NCBI GenBank assembly: GCA_009760855.2
Contig: WPIO01000035.1
Coordinates: 1,770,501-1,834,500, forward strand
Reading direction: 5' to 3'
From: Cristatella mucedo
Lineage: Eukaryota; Bryozoa; Phylactolaemata; Cristatellidae
Length of the DNA: 64,000 nucleotides
A program made the position numbers and the translations under genes. The notes beneath the pieces were generated by a model. That model made no database searches. It had not been told where the DNA came from and saw only the letters and a list, made by a program, of their open reading frames with translations. This document shows positions 34,920 to 47,530 of this stretch, in pieces. Numbering within the stretch: the stretch's first letter is position 1; the number at the start of each line of letters is the position of its first letter.

Positions 34920-35610
34920 GGATCTTGATTGGTAGCCACTGCAATTCAATGACAAGTGGTGTGATCTTGCAACTGTGCTCTTGTCCGACCAGCCTTGCTG
35001 CATTTGCACTTGCTATAACCGCCTGACATCAGAGGCAAGTTGACCAGCAAGGGATGACTGACTCAAGTCAATAGAGATGCTCCACCCGCTTATGCCAATT
35101 TAGTTTCCGTATTCCTGTCGATAAAAAGGACGAACTTTACCAATGTTAATCAGCTGAAAATAGTCTGAATTGGACGTGGAGCAGATCCGGTCGTCCAATT
35201 AAAGGCAATATTGGAACAGGATGGCTAGATTTTGTTCACGTTGAAAAGGATGCATTTGGGCAGAACCAATTTTGAGTGTTAACGTTTCAATTTTCGGAAT
35301 GCAACCTGATTCGCCTCTAACTAATACACTGGTTTAACCCTCTTTCAATTTCTTAAGGTTTTCTGTCATTTATTAGGAATATCTTCATATATTCAGGGAA
35401 AGAGTTAACATAATTCAGAGTATTGAAAAGCTGTGAAAGATCAAAGGGGATGCATAACAGTGTCATCCACACAGAAGTGAAAGTATACATTGTGCCTGGC
35501 TATCACATCGGCAAGTGGGAGTGTACAGACCATGAAAGAACGAGACAATGCACACAGCACTAGGGTAATCTATACTTCAGTATTTCTGAGGATGATCTGA
35601 GTATTTTCAC
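34920..35610 (-). mobile_element. LINE-B fragment, old
   Basis: On the minus strand it is colinear with 6570-7240 and 37400-37960 (the C-terminal RT domain back to the palm region), with many indels and no ORF. Confidence 0.65.
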
Positions 35611-36799
35611 TATAGTCATTTTAGGCTCTAGAGTCTCCCTCCGACATAGGACCTGAGCCATACAATTGCAGCTCTAGTTTTTCCCAGGCGTAGTGATAGC
35701 CTTATAAGAAGAACTTAGAGAGAAAAATCAAGACTTGGATATTTTACAGATCTATACTCACACAACCACTATGCCGAAGCTTGTCTAGTTTGGTTTCTTA
35801 TTTCTTTGCAAAGTGCTATCAACTGGAAACTCTCGTATTGTGAAATACTTCACAGCTCTCAATTAATCTGCCTCTAGGCTTGCAGGCTGCCCACAGAAAC
35901 GGAACTCCCTAACACCAAACCCTGTGACTAGGGATGTTGATTCAGGTGTGCAGTAGCCTCCGAAGATGGCCATGGCGAACCAATCGTGCTTTACTGTATT
36001 CTATTTCCTAAATAGAAGTGACTTCTTATTTTTTAATTGCTCGGGAATGCAATACAACTGAGGAACGTTTTGCTTAATAAAATAGAGGCATGCAACCGTA
36101 AACTTTGCCGAACAGTGCAAAAGCCCTAGTCAGGGCCGAGTGCTTACACACAGGCACATACACGGACAGGCAAACGCTCGATCACACATGCAAATATAAA
36201 CACAACCTTAAACAGGCACATATGCCAAAATGCGTGCTCGGATGCTTTCAAAATATATTTGGCTGCATTTGATTGCTTCAGCTACAAAGGCACCTCAAGC
36301 TGTTCAATTTTCTGCCTTCGATCGCTCGCATTGGCCCCTGTCAATCCCTTCCTTAAGACATTAGGGATCTGGTTTTACCTTATTCCTGAAAAGGTTGGCA
36401 GCACGAAAGGCTAGTGACACTCAAAACGACCTCTAGAGTAATTGGACCATTGGCAACATGGACGATTGTTGTAAGTAATACCAGCCTGCTAATACAAGGA
36501 GTGTGCAATTCATTTTAAATCTAGAAAGCACTTCACTGTTATCACAATCTTTTATAATCTGAACTCTTATAGCCCAGCATGTCAGGATGTATATAATAAA
36601 TTAGGTTTCAGTTTTCCATACTTTCGCATTCCATGCATTCATTTTCACCACCATTGAAGAAAGTTATCAACTAGGTTGCGCCAATGTAAATACAAGTCTT
36701 TTTCTCTCAGATATTTTAAACTGCTTTTTTCCTCCACCATTGGCTACGCTCAACATCTGGAATCCGATGCTTCAGGCTGCAATACTAATTTGCAATCGA
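35611..36799. other. Intergenic, unassigned
   Basis: CA-rich low-complexity patch near 36140-36215. No ORF or repeat otherwise. Confidence 0.5.
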
Positions 36800-38015
36800 A
36801 TTAATAATAATGCACTTGATAAATCATTCTAAAAAAAACTATCTCTTTCTAGGCGCTTTACATTTGCCACAAGGGGAAATGCAATTGAACGGCGAGGAAT
36901 ATCATGCTTTATAAACAAACAACATGAACACCGTTGTTAAGGGTGACATGCACGGGGTCAGCACGCAAATGTGATTTTGACAGCAAGCACAGTGTCAGCA
37001 CTAATAAGCACACGAAGGACAAATCACAGGGACCCACTAAATGCGGTCCTAAGCTGGTGTGTTTTTTAGTTCTTTTTAAAAGTGGTCAAGTCCTGGTATG
37101 TTCTGCCGTTTGTCGGGAGGAAGTTTCAGGCTTCGGGAGCATACGAACTAAAGGCACGGTATCCAAAGGATTTGCGGTTAGTACGAAGAATTGGTAAACT
37201 GTTGTATTCCAAAAAGCAGGTGGCACGATGCTTGGCCTGGTGGGGGAGTAGATCTAACAGAAAGGCTGGATCCAAAGAATGAAGTGAACTTAAATTGAGT
37301 GCCCGAACCTTGAATTCAATCTGTTGCTTGACTGATAGCCGGTGCAGATCGGCGAGAATTGTCATGACGTGGCTACTGTGTTGCTCACGATAGACAAGCC
37401 TAGCTGCCGAATTCCGCACCAGCTGCAATCGCCTAATCGCTCACCCGTCGGCCAGTAAGCAGTAAGTTGCAGAAGTCGAGGCGGGAGTTCACGAATGCAT
37501 CGACCAACTTCGACGTGATATCCTTACCTAAGCAAGCCCAAATTTTAGCATATTTATGTAGCCAAAAGTAGGTAGACTTGACTGTGGAGCTGATGTGGTT
37601 GTCTAACGGAAGGTCGATTTGGAACATGACACCTAGAATTTGAGCTGATGCAAAAGGAGATATGCTGGGAGAGCTAATTTTGAGCATCAGCCTTTCTAAT
37701 TTTTGAATCACACTGGGTTTGCCCATAACTAGTAAGTTAGTTCTATAATCGTTTAGTTTTAGAAAACTTGCTGCTATACATGTGCCGATGTCATCAATAC
37801 ATGCTGCAAGTAAGTTGTGAGAATTTGAGGTGCTCGAAAGCTGAGAGGGATCAAAGCAAAGGTAAAACTGAGTGTCATCCGCATAGAAGTGAAAGCCTAG
37901 ATTGTTCTTGGCAATCACATCAGCAAGAGGGAGAGTATAAACAGTGAAAAGAACCGGACCTAGTGCAGAGCCCTGAGGTACCCAATATTCCAGAGGTACC
38001 TCGGGTGATCCTTTT
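36800..38015 (-). mobile_element. LINE-B, best preserved copy
   Basis: This minus-strand, 5'-truncated element retains the clearest reverse-transcriptase sequence in the window. The ORF 37433-37918 has FHFYADDTQFYLCF (the catalytic YADD of motif C), followed by SFLKLNDYRTNLLVMG. The ORF 37126-37428 continues the C-terminal domain (LVYREQHSSH, DLLPHQAKH) after a frameshift near 37430. The upstream GPVLFTVYTLPLADVI segment reaches ~37985. The 3' tail ends near 36803 with the hairpin and an ATA run. It is incapable of autonomous activity because it lacks the endonuclease and is frameshifted. Confidence 0.92.
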
Positions 38016-40439
38016 CAAGTGACCTTGGTATATTAGCTCTAGTTCACAGACATCGTGATCAAACCTCTCACCACGTTTCTTGTTAAACGATTAATATTCT
38101 GATAGAAACACTTTCAATCTAAGACGTAAAAATACATCTTAATACCGGTTCTGCTTTCATTCACTGTTTACCATCAAATCTTGTTCTCAATAATATGCCA
38201 TTAGCCATGCAATTCAGATGGTTGAAAAAGTTATTTAACATATGCTTACATTTATTGTATGACTAAAAGTCGAACCAATTTTTCGTTTATGCCTCTTTGG
38301 AATTTACTGTGCTGTTAAATACATTTACTGTTCTCTTCCTTTGTTCCTAGACATACTGTGGTCGATTGCTGTGGTCTCACTGAAATTTGTGAATCTTGTC
38401 TTGCCATTAAAGATTCAAAAAATCAATCAGGTGCTATTGAGACTAAATTATACAAATATCATAAATCTTGAGTCATCGTGACGTTCGTAACAATTGCCAC
38501 TTAACGCTGTAAGTATTTTTGAGGTTAACGACCATTGCTAGAATCTCCTAGCTCGGGAAAGACTGCTTGGATAAAAAAAGACTGTTAAAGTCATTCACAA
38601 TTAAGCACTCATGTGGATTATGGCAATACATCGCACTGTGTATCATCCGTTTAGGTAATGTTTATTGTTTACATCTTCACATAGGGGTTCTGAGTTTAAA
38701 TACCGTTGATTTTCTAATGCCAAGTACAAAAGAAGCCACTCAATTCCTGTTCAAAATCCTATATATCATAAGCTTCGACGAAAATTACGTAATGACCATA
38801 ATATAAAACATATTAATTCTGAATTTAGGCAATTTACATATATTTTGGCAAAAAAAACATTTCAATCTGACCCATAGCTTGCTACCTACTGTTGTACGAC
38901 CCTAGAGTTATTGACAGTTTTGAATTACTTCTACAATATTAGATACATGTTAGAAAATTATTGTATACAGGTATAAGACACTAAAGATCATTATTGATTT
39001 AATAAAGTTGAAAAGACATATATATGTCTTATTACCATCGGATGAAGGTTGTGTGGTGATATAATAATATAAATATCATATCCTAACGTACCTCAACATC
39101 TACTTCGACAAAGTATTAATCCTAGCATAATGCAGAGGCCACAATTAAACAGGTCAATTGATTAACGTTATATTGTATGGAGTCAACATGTTTGGTAACA
39201 TTAAAATTATTTCAAATGAAGTCATTAACTATGAAGTGACTTGCGAGCTCAACAAAGAATGCTTAAGTTTTCTAAATAATGAGATACTCTGAATTAAGTT
39301 AACATTAAGTGAGACAATTTCACAAAATCTATGGTGAATATAAGTTCAGTACTTGTTAGAACATATATTAATGGAACAACTAAGCTAAGTAAGGAGTCTA
39401 AATTATTATCCATGCGGAGTATCAATAACTGTTTGGAGGTGGTACATCCTTCCGAGAAAACATGTAAAACCCTGTGCTCCGAATAGAGAATTAACCACTA
39501 ATTTCGGCTTGAATTTGCCTGATCTAGATAGACTTATAATTCGTACCTTTGAGATCATCTAGATAAAATGCAGCTCGGGAGAAGTATACCAAAATAGCAT
39601 TGGTAGGGTAAACAAAGTAAAAGGCTGACCAAATTTACGTTTAAGTGATTTCAATTTATAATTAATACTAGTTAGTCTTTTAGATATTATTTTAGTTTTA
39701 AATACGTTTATCTTGCTACGATTACTCTTTTTGCCTCAAGATAGACTAATTTCGTGGGATTTCTGGCTCTCCTTTATCCAGGACTCCTTGTTGCAGTAGG
39801 ATCATTCCTGTCTGGACTCCTAAATATGCATAATATAAATATTAGTCGGTCATCTTTCTATTGTTTATTTCTGTTTAGATACGTACGCAGAAAAAAATCG
39901 GTGCATTATTGGCATTTCGAGGACAAAGCGATACAATGTATAATATAACCCAAGACTTGTTTTTCGGTGAGCCATGGCAAAGTTCTGCTCTTCTTCCGAA
40001 TCGACGCCATACTTGATTTATCATACCAATTGGTTACATGACATATTGATTATATGTGTTCAGGAAAAGAAGAATGGTTTAGGATTTGCGTTAGGGAATT
40101 CATTTTACTGATGAAAATAATGTATTGCTCTTTTTATTACTAAACACTGTTAAAATAACGAGTTGATTTCATGATAAACTACAAATCACTTGATCCGTCA
40201 CATAATCGATAGTACACAAGACAAGACTTAAGAGAGAACTCCTTGTAAGTCACACTGCTTCAACATTCTGCAACTAAAATAGTTACCTTATTTCACTAGT
40301 ACCCAATAAATTGGGATCTGAGTCTAATAGAAGACGATAAATGGTTACTGAAATTTTCTTTTTATTATACTTTCAGCTTGGCAGTGCTAGAGTCGGAGTT
40401 GCTGAAGAAATCTTATTTGCGTGGAGAGAGGAGATATCA
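38016..40439. other. Intergenic, unassigned
   Basis: 2.4 kb of AT-rich DNA. It holds two short hydrophobic open stretches (38351-38470 and 39754-39948) without a convincing gene context. No repeat recognised. Confidence 0.45.
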
Positions 40440-42225
40440 CATATTCCGTCGACCTTAACCACTTTCTAAGAGGTCAATTATACAAGGAGAAGAGTGAGTG
40501 ACCGAGGACGGGCCGTTGAGTGACTACACTCGTGACACATCTGGTGTGTGAGAACTGACACCCACACGACACTGATTGCACCCGATCACTGATGTACGAT
40601 TTACACCATGACAATGCCTCGTCTGCCAGACCGATCTTTGTTCTCAGTCGTTCAAATAGAACGACGTGATGCATGGGGACGTAGGCACCTGAAAGATCTA
40701 ACTGAGTTAGGGCAGTTGCATTGGCCCATCATTGCCATGTAAAATGTCATTTTTTACACGGAAGAGCTCAGTTTCAGTTGAGTGCTGCCTCTAGAGTCCT
40801 GATAGAAAGTTTTCCGACATTTCACGTTGTTCAATATGTTGACACAGTTGCTTAGTGAAATTTTTTTCTAAATTCTGACAGAAAGGAAGATAGGAAGCTT
40901 GCGATAGTTTGCTAGAACTGCTGTATCTTATCAAGGTGTTTAAGTATGTGTCTAACGATTGCCGATTTAAAAGTATTGTGTGCATCCATTTTACAAAAGT
41001 AGCAATCAAAATCTCGGTCATGGCGGGGCTAAGTTGGTCAGCCAGTGAATACTACCGAGATTATGGCTAAGGGTCTTCAAGAGATGAGCTCTCTTTGCTA
41101 GACCTACTTGAGGTAGCTACATTTCATGCAGAAACCTGGGATAGCATTTTAAGGAAGGTTACAGACTGTCAATCCAAAATTTCTTTACTATGAGGAGGTC
41201 TCATGGAAGCTCGAACGTGCACAACTTCTTCAGAAAAAAAGGCTGCAAAATTTTCGGCTGAGCCTTTAATATCTAAGTCGTGAAATCTCAGAATTTTCCA
41301 GTAATATGTTTACTGTCTCATAAATCAATTTATCATCCGAATGGCAGGAATTTAGTTATTTAGTGATATAAGAAGCCCTTTTCAACGGGGACTTCTCCCA
41401 GGGGGTAAGGTGCTCCATGGTCACGTCTCATGGCAGCCCACTGCGAGTGGTGGTGATAGTCGGTAAGGCTCTGCATTTTTGGTGTATACAAAAAGAAAGT
41501 CCTTGAAATTGACTAAATCTACGTCAGACCTTGATTTCTTAAAATGACGTTCAAGATTTTGCTCAACACGGCTTATCCTGTAAAGGTTTTTTGTAAATTG
41601 AAAGGAATCGCTAGGACTCCATACACTGATAGAATAAATGTGAGCATGCTTACCAAGAGCATTCCTGAGTGTCATGTCCACTGCATCAGTGACGGTGCCG
41701 AGGCTGGCGATTAAGTCTGGGTGCATATACAAAAGACGTGCTCATCAAACAGATTACAAAAATGTCTATATCAATGCCTTGTAAGGTACGTCGCTAGACA
41801 AGTTCGACTTTACCCTGTACCTCTAAGTAAGCAGAAACTGCAAACAAGACCAAAACATGATCCGAGAGCGCCAGCCTGCCCACCACAAGGTTAGTGGGGA
41901 AGACACTATTAGTGCTAGCAAGATTAGGTATATGAACACCGACCTGTGTGGTATGATTAACTGGTTGGGAAAACCCAAATTCACCAGACACCAAAAAATT
42001 GAGCAGAACTCAAAGTTGCTGCGTTGTTAACGTGAATAAGTATTATTTGTGCAGTCACATATTTTCCAGAGCGCTGAGTTTATCTTGTTAAAACTGAAAA
42101 GCAGTGGGTAAATAGAGGTTGTTACATCTCAGGGAAAACCCACTGATATCGGTTAAGGTCGTCGGCTGTGCTATTTCTATCTCGTTTGAAATTCGTAGAC
42201 CAACATTTAGCTCACTCATGGTGAG
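40440..42225 (-). mobile_element. LINE-A-type element with endonuclease and RT remnants
   Basis: Minus-strand order: an N-terminal Met region near 42222 (MSELNVGLRISNE), the endonuclease C-terminus (ORF 41794-41994, with HTTQVGVHIPNL and the catalytic-type SDH triplet), a linker (41421-41732), RT fingers (ORF 40791-41021, with KQLCQHIEQ) and RT motif A/B surroundings (ORF 40474-40674, with SWCKSYISDRVQSV and PVLGHSLFSLY). It is truncated at 40440 and full of stops. A SINE2 fragment interrupts it at about 41400-41480. Confidence 0.82.
41400..41480 (+). mobile_element. SINE2 fragment nested in LINE
   Basis: The core 'gagtggtggtgatagtcggt' matches the SINE2 core at 15417 and 60825. The minus ORF that ends here takes its last ~15 residues from this insert. 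Confidence 0.45.
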
Positions 42226-42406
42226 TTACAGTAATCTAACAACTTATGTTAGGTATAAAAACAGTAATTTTTTGCAAGTGACTATGTAAAAAGTTTACCA
42301 GGTTGGTCCGTAACTATATCAACCGAGATTGGTTGTAACTTCAAATTTATCCAAGTAGTCAAAGTAAGCGATGTTATTCTTTTCAACGGCTTGTGTTTAC
42401 CTGCAA
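42226..42406. other. Region upstream of the LINE-A 5' end
   Basis: Possibly the LINE-A 5' UTR on the minus strand. It is shared with the duplicate at 44861-45047. Confidence 0.4.
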
Positions 42407-42530
42407 CTATCTTGCTCTATCTGGCCGAAGCAACCTTGTTGTTTTATTACAGCCCCACGGTGCGAGGTTCATCCTTATCGAAGTTCTCCTCAGGTTTTCT
42501 GTAGTACCAGGCACCATTTCCTTGCAAGAC
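42407..42530 (+). mobile_element. SINE2 copy with tRNA-like head
   Basis: A-box-like 'tatctggccgaagcaacc' and B-box-like 'gtgcgaggttcatcc', similar to 50545-50640. It is duplicated at 45048. Confidence 0.55.
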
Positions 42531-42536
42531 TCTAAA

Positions 42537-42695
42537 TATAATTCATTTTAAAATTTAATTCATTTCTATAGCACCCCAAGAGAACTTAATCTCTATTCAG
42601 GTGCTTCACATATGCCTCCGGGCTAGAGCCCAGGACCTCAGCCAGACCTTGGTCGGGGGGGGGGAGCACCTTAACCGCTGTGCCAAACCAATTAT
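42537..42695 (-). mobile_element. SINE1 insertion, absent from the duplicate
   Basis: On the minus strand there is a tRNA-like head (B-box-like 'gtcctgggctctagcccgg', A-box-like near 42680) and a tail with GGTGC...GCACC pairing around AGAGATTAAGTTCTCT. The plus strand resumes with AATTATGAGGCTA, which in unit 2 (about 45170) directly follows the matching upstream sequence with no SINE. Confidence 0.85.
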
Positions 42696-43377
42696 GAGGC
42701 TAATTCTTCTTTCAAAAAATATACTATATTTTAGATTTCTCCAGTTCAAATTGTTGCTACTCACTCAAGACAAACCGCGCCTCCCTTAAAGAGACAATTA
42801 TGCACGTAGAAACTGAGATGTAGGTTGATCTAAAGTAATTTAGTATTACCAGGTCGGCAGCCTCACAGTTATTCGGTTGCTTGACATACAAACATCTGGA
42901 TAAGTGAGCAAGATGAAACCGATGGGAATGAGTTGGCTATGGATTTAATGTGAACTTGTAATATAATTGTACATATTGGTAACAGGCTTTAGTGGTGAAT
43001 GCGAATATTGCTATATTCTGTAAATCTATGTAACTAGGGTACGTTTTCGAGGGAATAACTGTGAGCAGAAATGAATAGCCAATCGCCAGCAGGAAGATCC
43101 GATCTCAAAGAAAATTCTAACAATTAGTACAATTCCTTCTTTGCACCACTGTAAGTTCTTCTTGTCTCTCACATATGCAAATAAAAACACTAACATATAT
43201 TATCTGCATCATAGCTTCAAGATTTGGGTTTGAATCATTAGCACATACGTTTCTCTTCTTTAATCAAATCTTCGAACACAATTTGAGGCTGTGGTCATTT
43301 TTTCTCATAACACACTAAATCAGCGTCTGGTAGCCAATAAGCCTACTTTAGTGGAAAATGCACTTTAGGAAATAATT
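42696..43377. other. Unique spacer within the duplicated unit
   Basis: Non-repetitive apart from its duplicate at 45175-45857. No ORF. Confidence 0.6.
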
Positions 43378-44253
43378 ATAACAATAACTATAATTGTTAT
43401 TATTACAATGCACTTCATAAAGCACCCTCAAAAAACTCAATTTTTTCTATAAGCTCTACATTCGCTGCAAAAGCAAAATAAATTGAATGGTGACACATAT
43501 TACGCTTGATAAACAAAGTGAAAAACATAGTTAGGGGCAACATGCACAGGGTCAGCACTCCAGTGTGGTTGGTGGCAGCTTGTGCAGTTTTAGCACACAT
43601 AAGCACATGAAGGACGAATACCAGGGACCGAAAAAATGCTGTCCTAAAAAGGTGTGCTTTAAGTTCTTTTTAAATGTGGTCCAGTCATGGGCTGTCGTGA
43701 GGTAAGTTGCGAGTGAGTCTCAGGCTTTGGCAGCATACCAACTAAATGCAGGTGTCCAATAGATTTGAGTTTCTAAGAGGATCGCTATGCTATTATATTC
43801 CAAAAAGCTGTTGGTATAATGCTTGACCTGGTGGGGAGTAGATCTGAGAGATAGGCTGGAGTCAATGAATGAAGCGACCTAAAAGTGAGCAACAAAAACC
43901 TTGAAGGTAATCAGTTCCTTGAATATTAGTCAGTACAGGTCGCCGAGAAGTGGTTAGGTGTGGCAATGGCGACACTCGCAACCAACAAGCCTAGCTGCAG
44001 AGGATGGCACCAACTGTTAGCCCCTTGTTCCACATGCTAGTATGCAAGAAAGCAGTGAGTTACAGAAGTCAAGACGGGTTGACACAAAGGCGTTGACCAA
44101 GTTGGCCCTGCCCGAGGTTGGAGTTTCAATTTATGAGTTCAGCTGGTCCGCCGTAACCCTGTTCCTGTCTTCGATACTAACCTTAAAGGGAGCCTGGGCA
44201 GTAACCGCTTAACTTCTCTTGGTCATGTCATGTTTTCTTAAAAAATGGCCTGA
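43378..44253 (-). mobile_element. LINE-B, internally deleted (unit 1)
   Basis: The 3' tail and hairpin lie at 43380-43450. It proceeds through the C-terminal RT to ~44108, then jumps to sequence that in unit 2 lies near 47370-47510. About 0.8 kb including the palm is missing. Confidence 0.8.
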
Positions 44254-44860
44254 CAACACTGATAGGGTAAATGGGATTATGTTTGTCAAGAGCACTCCTG
44301 AGTGTCATGTCCACTGCATCAGTAAGCGTACCGTGGCTGGCGATCAAGTCTGGGTGCATATAACAAAGACCTGCACATCAAACATATTTAAAGAAATGTC
44401 CATATCAATGCCTTGTAAGGTACGTCACTAGAAAAGTTCGACTTTACCCTGTACCTATAAGTAAGCAGAAACTGTAAACAAGACCAAAAAATGATCCGAG
44501 AGGGCCAGCCTGCACACCACAAGGTCAGTGGGGAAGACACTATTAGTACTAGTGAGATTAAGAATATGAACACAGACCTGTGTGGTATGATTAACTGGTT
44601 GGGCAAACCCAAATTCACTAGACACTCAAGAATTGAGCAGACCTAGAAGTGGCTGAGTTGTCAACGTGAATAATTATGAAGTATGCATTCGCATATTTTG
44701 AACAGAGCTGAGTCTAATTTGTTAGAACTGAAAAACAGTGGGTAAATAGAGATTGCTACATCTCAGGGAAAATCCACTGATATCGGTTAAGTTGTGTGGG
44801 CTGTATAGCTATTTCTATCTTATGCAAAACTCTTAGACAGACGTGTAGCTCACTTATGGT
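44254..44860 (-). mobile_element. LINE-A 5' part, duplicated copy
   Basis: The duplicate of 41622-42225. The endonuclease C-terminus survives (ORF 44388-44618, which opens MNLGLPNQLIIPH). It is cut at 44254 by the duplication junction. Confidence 0.8.
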
Positions 44861-45047
44861 GCGTAACACTAGTATAAACACTTTTGTAAGCTATAGGAAG
44901 AGTATGTTTTCAAATGTGACTATGCAAACAAGTATACCAGGTTAAGCCGTAACTATATCAACCAAGATTGGTTGTAATGTCAACTTCATCACAGCGGTCA
45001 AATTAAGCAATGTTGTGCTTTTCTACGGCTTATGTTTACCGGCCACT

Positions 45048-45160
45048 ATCTTGCTCTATCTGGCTGAAGCAACCTTGTTGTTTTGTTACAGCCCCATGGT
45101 GCGAGGTTCATGCTTATCCTTAGGTTTTCTGTTGCACCAGGCACATTTTCAATGCAAGAG
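45048..45160 (+). mobile_element. SINE2 copy (unit 2)
   Basis: The duplicate of 42407-42530, slightly shortened at its 3' side. Confidence 0.5.
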
Positions 45161-45857
45161 TCTACAAATTACAATTATGAGGCTAGTTCTTCTTTCAAAA
45201 AATGTATTATATTTTAGATGTCTCTAGTTAAATTTGTTGTTACTCACTCAAGACAAGACGCGGCTCCCTAAAAGGACAAATATGCACGTAGAAACTTAAA
45301 TTTAAGCTGATCTAAAGTAATTTGGCATTAACAGGTCGGCGCCCTCAAAGTTATTCCGTTGTTTCACATAAAATCATCCGGATAAGTGAGCGAGAAGAAA
45401 CCGATGGGAATGAGTTGGCTATGCATTTAATGTGAACTTTCAATATACCTATACATATTGGTAACAAGCTTTAGTAGTGAATGTAAATAATGCTTTATTC
45501 TTTAAATCTGAATAACTAGGGTACGTTTTCCAGGGAATAACTGAGAAAAAAAATTAATAGCCAATCGCCAGCTGGAAGATCCGATCTCAAAGAAAATTCT
45601 TACACAATTTAATACAATTCCTACTTTGCACCACTGTAAGTTCTCCTTATCTCCCACATATACAAATAAAAACACTCACGTGTATTGTCTGCAAATCTTG
45701 GATTTAAACTTTGGTTTGAATCGTTAGCACATATATTTCTTTTCTTTCTTCAAATATTCATGCAAAGTCTGAGGCTGTGGTCATTTTTTTCTCGTAACAC
45801 ACTGCAGCTGCCTTTGGTGGCAAATAAGCAAACTTTAGTGGAAAATGCAGTTTAGGA
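45161..45857. other. Unique spacer of unit 2, with SINE1 empty site
   Basis: The pre-integration site of SINE1 is at about 45165-45180. Otherwise it is the duplicate of 42696-43377. Confidence 0.7.
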
Positions 45858-47530
45858 AATAATAACAATAATAATAATTATTATTATTTTTGGAATGCAC
45901 TTCATAAAGCACCCTAAAATAACTCAATGTCTTTGAAGACGCTTTACATTAGCTGCAATGGTAAACTCAATTGAATGGTGAATAATATCACGCTTGATAA
46001 ACAAAGTGAATAACATAGTTATTGGCCACATGCACAGGGTCAGCACACCAGTGTGGTTGGTGGCAGCTTGCACAGTTTTAGCACACATAAACACATGAAG
46101 GACGAATATCAGGGGCCCACAAAGTGCTGTCCTAAAAAGGTGTGTTTTAAGTTCTTTTTAAATGTGGCCCAGTAATGGGCTGTCTTGAGGCAAGTCGGGA
46201 GTGAGTTTCAGACTTTGGCAGCATACGAACTAAATGCAGGTCTTTAATAGATTTGAGTTTGTAAAAGGATCAGTATGCTATTAGATTCCTAAGAAGCTGG
46301 TGGCATGATGATGAACCTGGTGGAGGAGGAGATTTAAGAGATAGGCTGGAGCCAAAGAATGAAGCAACCTAATAATGAGCGACAAAACCTTGAAGTTAAT
46401 GAGTTCCTTGGATACTAGCCAGTACAATTCCTTGGATACTAGCCAGTACAGGTCGCCAAGAACTGGTGGGATGTGGCAATGGCGACACTCGCAACAAACA
46501 AGTCTAGCTGCAGAGGCTGGCACCAACTGTAAGCCCCTAATTTCACATGTTGGTATGCCAGAAAGCAGTGATATATTGCAGTCAACACAGGATGTCACGA
46601 ATGCATGAACGAATTCAGACACGGTATCCTTATCTAAACAAGCCCGAATTTTTAGCAGTGTTATGTAACTGAAAGTAGGCAGACTTGATTATGGAGCTGA
46701 TGCGGTCGTCTAACAAGAAGTCACTTTGGAACATGACACCAAGATTTCGAGCCGATTCAACAGGAGATGTGCTGGCAGAGCCAACTATACGGGTTAGCCT
46801 TTCCAATTTCTGATTCACACTGGTTTTTCCTGCAACTAATAACTTAGTTTATCATCATTTAGTTTAAAGAAATTAGCTGTTATAAATGCACAGATGTCAT
46901 GAATACATGCAGCAAGGATGTTGAGAAAATTCGAGGTACTTGAAGCCAGGTTGGATCAAAGCAAATATACACCTCAGTGTCATCCATATAGACGTGAAAG
47001 CCTATATTATTCTTGGCAATCACATCACCAAGAAGGAGGGTATTAACCGCGAAAAGAACCGGACCCTGCACGGAGTCCTGGGTATCCCATATTTCAGAAG
47101 TACGTCGGATGATTTGTGTCCATTGTCATCAATACTCTGTAGTCTCCTGTTAAGATAAAACCAGGTCCATTGAAGAACATTTCCAGTGATATGCATGTGA
47201 GATGAAAGGCGCTGTAGAAGACCCTAGTGATTCCTTTCATCAAAGACTGCAGTAAGATCACCCAAAGGTACTCTCAGCATTCTTAAGTAGGTCGTTGTAC
47301 ATCCATCTTAATCAATGCTGATTCCGTGGAGTGATTAGAGCTCAAGCCAGACTGGAACTGATAAGAATGGTTTGAAGTTTCAATGTACGAGTTCAGCTGG
47401 TCAGCCACGACCTTTCCACTCTCTTTGATACTAACCTTAAAGGGAGCCTGGGCGTTAACCGCTTAAATTATCTTGGTCTAGTCTTACTTTCTTGAGAAGT
47501 GACCTGACTACAGCTTTTGCGAAAAGCTCA
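45858..47530 (-). mobile_element. LINE-B, longer copy (unit 2)
   Basis: On the minus strand there is an ATA/ATT end (45868-45895), tail, C-terminal domain (ORF 46281-46622, which contains two direct copies of a ~20-base segment near 46400-46445), palm remnants (ORF 46880-47071, with FHVYMDDTEVYICF, where YADD is changed to YMDD) and upstream RT to ~47530. Inactive. Confidence 0.85.

Larger units (their letters stand above)
41622..44253. repeat. Tandem segmental duplication, unit 1
   Basis: Homologous to 44254-47515 in the same orientation. It contains the LINE-A 5' part, a SINE2 copy, a SINE1 insertion (unit 1 only), unique spacer and a LINE-B copy with an internal deletion of roughly 0.8 kb. 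Sampled stretches (for example 42899-43190 against 45381-45680) differ at about one base in eight by eye. Confidence 0.9.
44254..47515. repeat. Tandem segmental duplication, unit 2
   Basis: The second unit of the tandem duplication. It lacks SINE1 and holds the longer LINE-B copy. The right end is set where similarity to 44115-44253 stops. Confidence 0.88.

Noticed and set aside
39754-39948. Hydrophobic ORF (GFLALLYPGLLVAVGSFL)
   Set aside because: It looks membrane-like but has no start codon of quality, partner exon or poly(A) signal. Chance hydrophobic frames are common in T-rich DNA.
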